10,198 nucleotides of DNA from positions 1 through 10,198 of the forward strand of contig REAV01000201.1 of NCBI GenBank assembly GCA_004294465.1. The letters are read 5' to 3'. The notes beneath the pieces were generated by a model that made no database searches, was not told where the DNA came from, and saw only the letters and a program-made list of their open reading frames with translations. The first letter of the stretch is position 1. Each line of letters begins with the position of its first letter. Shown here piece after piece: positions 5,695 through 10,198 of this stretch. The stretch comes from Sphingobacteriia bacterium (GTDB lineage: Bacteria > Bacteroidota > Bacteroidia > Chitinophagales > Chitinophagaceae). The position numbers were made by a program, and so were the translations under genes.

Positions 5695-7386
5695 ATGAAA
5701 TCTATGAACATTGAAAAAGCCTTAAAAACGGCCTTTTTAACCTTTTTAATGGTAGTTGTAATTATTGTTGGGAGTAGTAAGTTTTTACTTGCACAGAAAG
5801 CAGTTAAACAACCTGTAAATGCTTCCGCCCCCAAATTAGTGGTAGGAATTGTGATTGATCAGATGAGATGGGATTATTTGTATCGTTTTGCTCCATTATT
5901 TAAAGCAAATGGTGGTTTCAAAAGAATGATGAACAATGGATTTAGTTGCGATAACACCCAGATTGGATATACCCCTTCTGTTACCGCTTGTGGACATACA
6001 GGAATTTATACGGGTTCGGTTCCTGCAGTTCATGGAATTACAGGTAATGCTTGGTATGATGGACAATTAAAAAGGTCGGTGTATTGCAGTGAAGATAAAA
6101 CAGTGGATGGCGTTGGTACTAAAGGCGCAAGTGATGGTCAGATGAGTCCTCGCAATATGTTAACTACCACCATTTGCGATGAGTTGAGGTTGGCTACTAA
6201 TTTTAAAAGCAAAGTGATTGGCGTAGCGTTAAAAGACAGAGGCTCTATTTTACCTGCAGGTCATAGCGCCAATGGTGCTTATTGGTTTGATTCGAAAAGT
6301 GGGTACTTTATAACAAGTACTTATTACATGAATCAATTGCCAGAATGGGTGAATAATTTCAACAAAAGAAATTTACCTGACTCATTGATGAAATTGGGCT
6401 GGACCAAAAAATTGAAAGACGAAGAATATTTAAACTATGCAACGGTAGACGAAAAGTCTTACGAGAATCAACCTTTCGGAAAAGAGCAAACCAAAATGCC
6501 ATACACATTAACCAGAACTGCAACTGAAGGCTTTGGCAAATTGTCTTCTACTCCTCATGGCAATACTTTAACAGCAGAAATGGCCAAAGCGGCTGTTCTT
6601 GCAGAAGAATTAGGAAAAGATGCTGTTACTGATTTTTTGGCGGTGAGCTTTTCTTCGCCTGATTATATAGGGCATTCATTTGGCCCAAATTCTTGGGAAA
6701 ATGTGGACGACTATATTCGATTGGATGAAGAACTGGGGAAATTGTTTGATTTCTTAGACGCTACCATTGGAAAAGGTACTTATACTTCATTTTTAAGTGC
6801 TGATCATGCAGTTGCTCATGTTCCAGCATTTATGAAAGAAAACAAATTACCAGGAGGAGTAATTACTGAAAGCAAAACATCTGCTGATTTAAATAGTAAA
6901 ATCAAAGAGAAATTTGGCATTGACAACGCCATTGTGAGCATGTACAATTATCAAGTTCATTTTAATCGTACTAAAGTAGATAGCTTAAACATCAATAAAA
7001 ATCAATTGAATGATTTTGTAATTCAATACTTATTGAAACTAGAGGCAGTTTCTTCTGCTTTTCCAACGGCCAATATTCTTACTTCTCCAATGCCACAAGT
7101 ATTGAGAGAAAAATTAGCCAATGGCTTTTTCTATAACAGAAGTGGAGATATTCAAATAGTATTAAAACCTGGTTATATAGATGGCAATGATAAAGGCACT
7201 ACCCATGGGTTATGGTACCCTTATGATGCTCATATTCCACTACTTTGGTATGGTTATGGCATCAAACAAGGCAGTTCTAATAGAGAAGTATATATGCATG
7301 ATATTGCTTCAACCATTGCTGCTTTATTGCATATTCAGATGCCAAGCGGAAATATTGGGAAACCAATAGTTGAAGTCTTAAAATAA
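5695..7386 (+). CDS. PafA-like alkaline phosphatase (exported, zinc-dependent)
   Basis: A 563-residue alkaline phosphatase superfamily enzyme of the PafA type (Elizabethkingia PafA), which hydrolyses phosphate monoesters outside the cytoplasm. Residues ~11-34 form a hydrophobic export signal ending near LLAQ. The catalytic set is complete. Zinc ligands are D55 (in VIDQMRWDYL), D323 and H327 (in PDYIGHSF), D370 and H371 (in SADHAVAH) and H504 (in TTHGLWYP). The nucleophile is T97 (in SVTACGHTGIYTG), and phosphate contacts are N118 (in GITGNAWYDG), K180 and R182 (in ALKDRGSILPAGH). The K-x-R pair marks PafA-type monoesterases as opposed to NPP-type diesterases. Length is close to the PafA norm (~546). 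A second ATG at residue 4 (5704) is an alternative start. Such enzymes can be constitutive; I see no Pho-box-like site. The M16 protease gene follows after 133 bp on the same strand. Confidence 0.92.
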   Translation: MKSMNIEKALKTAFLTFLMVVVIIVGSSKFLLAQKAVKQPVNASAPKLVVGIVIDQMRWDYLYRFAPLFKANGGFKRMMNNGFSCDNTQIGYTPSVTACGHTGIYTGSVPAVHGITGNAWYDGQLKRSVYCSEDKTVDGVGTKGASDGQMSPRNMLTTTICDELRLATNFKSKVIGVALKDRGSILPAGHSANGAYWFDSKSGYFITSTYYMNQLPEWVNNFNKRNLPDSLMKLGWTKKLKDEEYLNYATVDEKSYENQPFGKEQTKMPYTLTRTATEGFGKLSSTPHGNTLTAEMAKAAVLAEELGKDAVTDFLAVSFSSPDYIGHSFGPNSWENVDDYIRLDEELGKLFDFLDATIGKGTYTSFLSADHAVAHVPAFMKENKLPGGVITESKTSADLNSKIKEKFGIDNAIVSMYNYQVHFNRTKVDSLNINKNQLNDFVIQYLLKLEAVSSAFPTANILTSPMPQVLREKLANGFFYNRSGDIQIVLKPGYIDGNDKGTTHGLWYPYDAHIPLLWYGYGIKQGSSNREVYMHDIASTIAALLHIQMPSGNIGKPIVEVLK

Positions 7387-7446
7387 CCAATTCAACAACT
7401 GAGTGAGATACTAATTTAGGCCAATGTATTGAGCATACGATCGCCT

Positions 7447-7467
7447 TTTATAGCTATTAGCTATAAA
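7447..7467. promoter_or_regulatory. 21-bp palindrome upstream of the M16 protease gene (candidate operator)
   Basis: Perfect 10-bp arms TTTATAGCTA (7447-7456) and TAGCTATAAA (7458-7467) surround one central T. It lies 61 bp after the phosphatase stop and 53 bp before the protease ATG. TATATTTT at 7477-7484 is a one-mismatch -7 box, which would place the -33 region inside the palindrome, as for a repressor site. No U-tract follows, so a terminator is less likely. The rest of this 133-bp gap shows nothing clear. Confidence 0.4.
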
Positions 7468-7519
7468 TTAGTTACATATATTTTCAAATTCAATAATATA
7501 TTGCACAAAATAATCATCC

Positions 7520-10198
7520 ATGAAAAAACAAATTCAACTCGTTTTATTGGGAATCTTGGTGGTATTCAGCACCAATGCTCAATTAAATTTAAACGACAAG
7601 ATTCCATTTGATTCAAAAGTGAAAATGGGGAAACTCTCCAATGGATTAACCTATTATATCAGAGCCAACCAAAAGCCAGAGAAAAAAGTAGAATTGCGAT
7701 TGGTAGTTAACGCGGGCTCTGTTTTAGAAGACAATGACCAACAAGGTTTGGCCCATTTTACAGAGCACATGTCTTTTAACGGAACAAAGAACTTCAAAAA
7801 AAATGAGCTGGTTAGTTTCTTACAAAGCATAGGAGTTGATTTTGGTGCAGATTTAAATGCTTATACCAGTTTTAATGAAACAGTGTATATACTACCAATT
7901 CCATTAAGCGATCCCAACAATTTTAAAAAGGGAATGCAGGTATTGCAGGACTGGGCTTCTGCTGTAACATTCGACAATAAACAAATTGATGATGAGCGAG
8001 GAGTTGTTTTAGAAGAAAGCAGATCTGGCAAAGGTGCAGATGATAGAATGGGAAGAAAAGTGTACACCAAACAATATGAAGGATCGAAATATGCAGAAAG
8101 ATTGCCTATTGGTAAAGACAGTATTTTAAAATCATTTAAATATGATGCTATAAAGCGTTTTTATCGCGACTGGTATCGTCCTAATTTAATGGCAGTTGTT
8201 GTTGTGGGTGATATAAATGTGGAGGAAACAGAAAAAATGATTCAAACGATGTTTGGTGGATTAAAAAATCCAGCTAACCCACGTCCAAGAAATTTAGCAC
8301 CCCTCCCTCTAAGAACTAAAAATGAATCATTAGTAGTTACAGACAAAGAAGCTACCAACTTTAGAATTCAGTTGAACTATGCTGCCCTTCCTACTAAAAC
8401 GGAGGTTACAATTGGAGATTACAGAAAAGAAACATTGATTAAAAACATGTTTACTTCAATGCTCAATCAACGTATGAGCGAATTGGCCCAAAGCACCAAC
8501 CCTCCATTCATTGGAGCAGGAGCAGGCTTTGGATCAGAAGCGAGAGGCTATGAAGGATTTATTAATGTTGCCATCCCTAGTAAAAAAGGAATTGACACTG
8601 CACTTACTGCATTGATTACAGAAGTAGAAAGAGTGAAGAAATTTGGATTTACACAAAGCGAGTTAGATAGAGCAAAAAAATCTCAAATGGCTTCTATTGA
8701 AAGAAGCTACAACAACAGAGATAAAACAGGATCCGATCAAATTATTGAAGAATATATTCGTCATTTTTTAGAACAGGAACCTGCTCCTGGAATAGAAACT
8801 GAATATAAATATGCACAGGAATTGTTACCAGGCATTCAATTACAAGAAGTAAATGCCATTGCCAATGAATTAAAGCAGAACGAAAAGTTCTTTGCAAGTA
8901 TTCAGGGCCCAGAAAAATCTGAAACCCCTATCCCAACCAACACTTCATTACTTGCTGCCATAGAAAATATTAGCAAAGCGCCAATTAAAGCCTATGAAGA
9001 AAAAGCAATAGCAACCAGTTTATTAAAAACAAAACCTACTCCAGGCACTTTAGTAAAGGAATCCAAAAATGACGTGTTGGGAATTACTGAACTACAATTT
9101 AGTAACGGAACTAAAGTGATTTTGAAGCCTACTACTTTTAAACAGGATGAAATCATCATGACTGGATTTAAAAAAGGCGGAATTAATACTTATAGTCTCG
9201 AAGATAAATACAGTGCCGAGAATGCTTCTGCAATCATTCAACAAATGGGAATTGGAGATTTTACTCCGGTAGATCTACGAAAGTTTTTATCCGGAAAAAT
9301 AGCCTCTGCAAGTGTTGGTCTTAGTGCGATTAATGTAAGTGCTGGCGGCAGAAGCTCTATAAAAGACGTAGAAACCATGTTTCAGTTACTGTACATGAAT
9401 TTCACGAATACCAGAAAAGATGAAGCACTTTTCACTGCATGGAGAGATAAACAGAAAACTCAAATGCAAATGATGACCGCTGACCCTCAATTTGCATTCT
9501 TAGATTCTGTTTACAAGGTTTTGTATGATGGAAATCCACTTGCACCTACTCAAATTCCAAAACCTGCTAATTATGATAAGATCAATTTTGAAAGATCAAT
9601 AGCCATTTATAAAGAGCTTACTTCTGATGCGAACGATTTTACATTCATCATGGTTGGCAATATTGATATAGAAGCAATGAAGCCATTATTAGCTACCTAT
9701 ATAGGAAGCTTACCTTCTAAAGGTGGTGTTGGAAGAATTGGAGACAACGGAGTAAGGGTTAATAAAGGAGTAAAAGACTTTACTGTTTACAAGGGTAAAG
9801 AGCAAAAGAGTTTTATTTTAAATATCTACTCAGGCGAAGTTCCATACTCCGAAGATTTAGCTTTTAAAGCAGAAATGTTAACGGAGATTTTAAACATTAA
9901 AATCATCGAAGATTTAAGAGAAAAAATTGGAGGTATTTACAGTGGCGGTATTAGTGGAACAGTTCAGAAGTATCCATATAATAACTATATTTTTGGGCTC
10001 CAATTACCATGTGGTCCAGAGAATGTAGATAAGCTTAAAAAAGCTGCTGCCGAAGAAATAGAAACGACCATTTCATGGAAAGAAAGACCAACTTCTATAC
10101 GTTATAAATTATTTAAAAAACACCCAGTAGTAGGTACTATTATGGTGGTATTATTATTTACGGTTGTTGCAGGATTATATGGTTTTGATTATGGAAAT
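7520..10198 (+). CDS. Secreted M16 zinc metalloprotease (PqqL-like), 3' end not in window
   Basis: The reading frame is open for 893 codons to the window edge with no stop. Residues 1-20 are a signal peptide (MKKQIQLVLLGILVVFSTNA), so the protease acts in the periplasm or at the surface. The inverted zinc motif HxxEH is at H79-E82-H83 (AHFTEHMSF), and the downstream glutamates E159 and E166 (ERGVVLEES) supply the conserved acid and the third ligand. The layout is the two-halved pitrilysin/PqqL type: active N-terminal M16 domains (~35-480), a linker, then inactive C-terminal domains from ~520. These end with the R800/Y807 pair (LREKIGGIYSGG) that contacts substrate in this family. The usual full length is about 930-950 residues. 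Up to ~T850 the sequence is ordinary. From I851 (position 10070) it no longer looks like M16 and turns into a basic stretch and a hydrophobic helix. The ATG at 7520 is chosen because the signal peptide starts there. Confidence 0.92.
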   Translation, partial: MKKQIQLVLLGILVVFSTNAQLNLNDKIPFDSKVKMGKLSNGLTYYIRANQKPEKKVELRLVVNAGSVLEDNDQQGLAHFTEHMSFNGTKNFKKNELVSFLQSIGVDFGADLNAYTSFNETVYILPIPLSDPNNFKKGMQVLQDWASAVTFDNKQIDDERGVVLEESRSGKGADDRMGRKVYTKQYEGSKYAERLPIGKDSILKSFKYDAIKRFYRDWYRPNLMAVVVVGDINVEETEKMIQTMFGGLKNPANPRPRNLAPLPLRTKNESLVVTDKEATNFRIQLNYAALPTKTEVTIGDYRKETLIKNMFTSMLNQRMSELAQSTNPPFIGAGAGFGSEARGYEGFINVAIPSKKGIDTALTALITEVERVKKFGFTQSELDRAKKSQMASIERSYNNRDKTGSDQIIEEYIRHFLEQEPAPGIETEYKYAQELLPGIQLQEVNAIANELKQNEKFFASIQGPEKSETPIPTNTSLLAAIENISKAPIKAYEEKAIATSLLKTKPTPGTLVKESKNDVLGITELQFSNGTKVILKPTTFKQDEIIMTGFKKGGINTYSLEDKYSAENASAIIQQMGIGDFTPVDLRKFLSGKIASASVGLSAINVSAGGRSSIKDVETMFQLLYMNFTNTRKDEALFTAWRDKQKTQMQMMTADPQFAFLDSVYKVLYDGNPLAPTQIPKPANYDKINFERSIAIYKELTSDANDFTFIMVGNIDIEAMKPLLATYIGSLPSKGGVGRIGDNGVRVNKGVKDFTVYKGKEQKSFILNIYSGEVPYSEDLAFKAEMLTEILNIKIIEDLREKIGGIYSGGISGTVQKYPYNNYIFGLQLPCGPENVDKLKKAAAEEIETTISWKERPTSIRYKLFKKHPVVGTIMVVLLFTVVAGLYGFDYGN

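Noticed and set aside
5713..5738. Terminator-like hairpin (AAAAAGCC / GGCCTTTTT with a one-base bulge) just after the phosphatase start codon
   Set aside because: It lies inside the signal-peptide codons, where Lys/Ala and Phe-rich codons produce A- and T-runs, and the stem is short and bulged. No leader peptide or attenuation context is visible.
7429..7611. 60-codon plus-strand open frame spanning the gap and the protease start
   Set aside because: Its second half reads the M16 signal-peptide region in another frame, and the first half is AT-rich intergenic sequence containing the palindrome. Nothing supports translation.

Overview
The window looks like a chromosomal segment from an AT-rich member of the Bacteroidota, probably the Chitinophagaceae or a close relative. 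This rests on the gene families present (DUF2911, PafA-type phosphatase, YCF48-type Asp-box protein, PqqL-like M16 protease, XerD with a Met-Trp start) and on two promoters matching the Bacteroidota form TTTG-N19-TAnnTTTG. Shine-Dalgarno-like sites are absent. The family-level placement is inferred from remembered protein resemblance, not from a search.

Layout from left to right. A secreted Asp-box/YCF48-like protein (75-1124, +) converges on a two-gene minus-strand unit: a YkgJ-type cysteine-cluster protein (2176-1682), then an NTF2/SnoaL-like protein (1659-1180). Next are xerD (2349-3248, +) and an exported DUF2911 protein with a TPR-like tail (3324-4166, +). A strong bidirectional terminator (4185-4215) separates the DUF2911 gene from a convergent alpha-oxoamine synthase of the KBL/SPT/cysteate-acyltransferase type (5585-4323, -). 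Divergent from that is a PafA-like phosphatase with a complete active site (5695-7386, +). Last is a large secreted M16 zinc protease (from 7520, +) that runs off the right edge without a stop.

Most of this is housekeeping or ordinary periplasmic/outer-surface content. At least four products carry export signals (YCF48-like, DUF2911, PafA, M16). XerD is the chromosome-dimer recombinase. The oxoamine synthase probably feeds amino-acid or sphingoid/sulfonolipid metabolism. I see no mobile element, defence system, CRISPR array or RNA gene.

The most unusual signals are not genes. Three separate intergenic regions (1-41, 2258-2346, 4234-4324) are built of related 7-bp units (TAATTCW, TATCTCW, TATCTTW). 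One runs to within 2 bp of the xerD start codon, and another enters the stop codon of the oxoamine synthase gene. The second point to check is the last ~130 bp: the M16 frame stays open but stops resembling an M16 protease and becomes a basic stretch followed by a transmembrane-like helix, which could be a fusion, a rearrangement or an assembly chimera.
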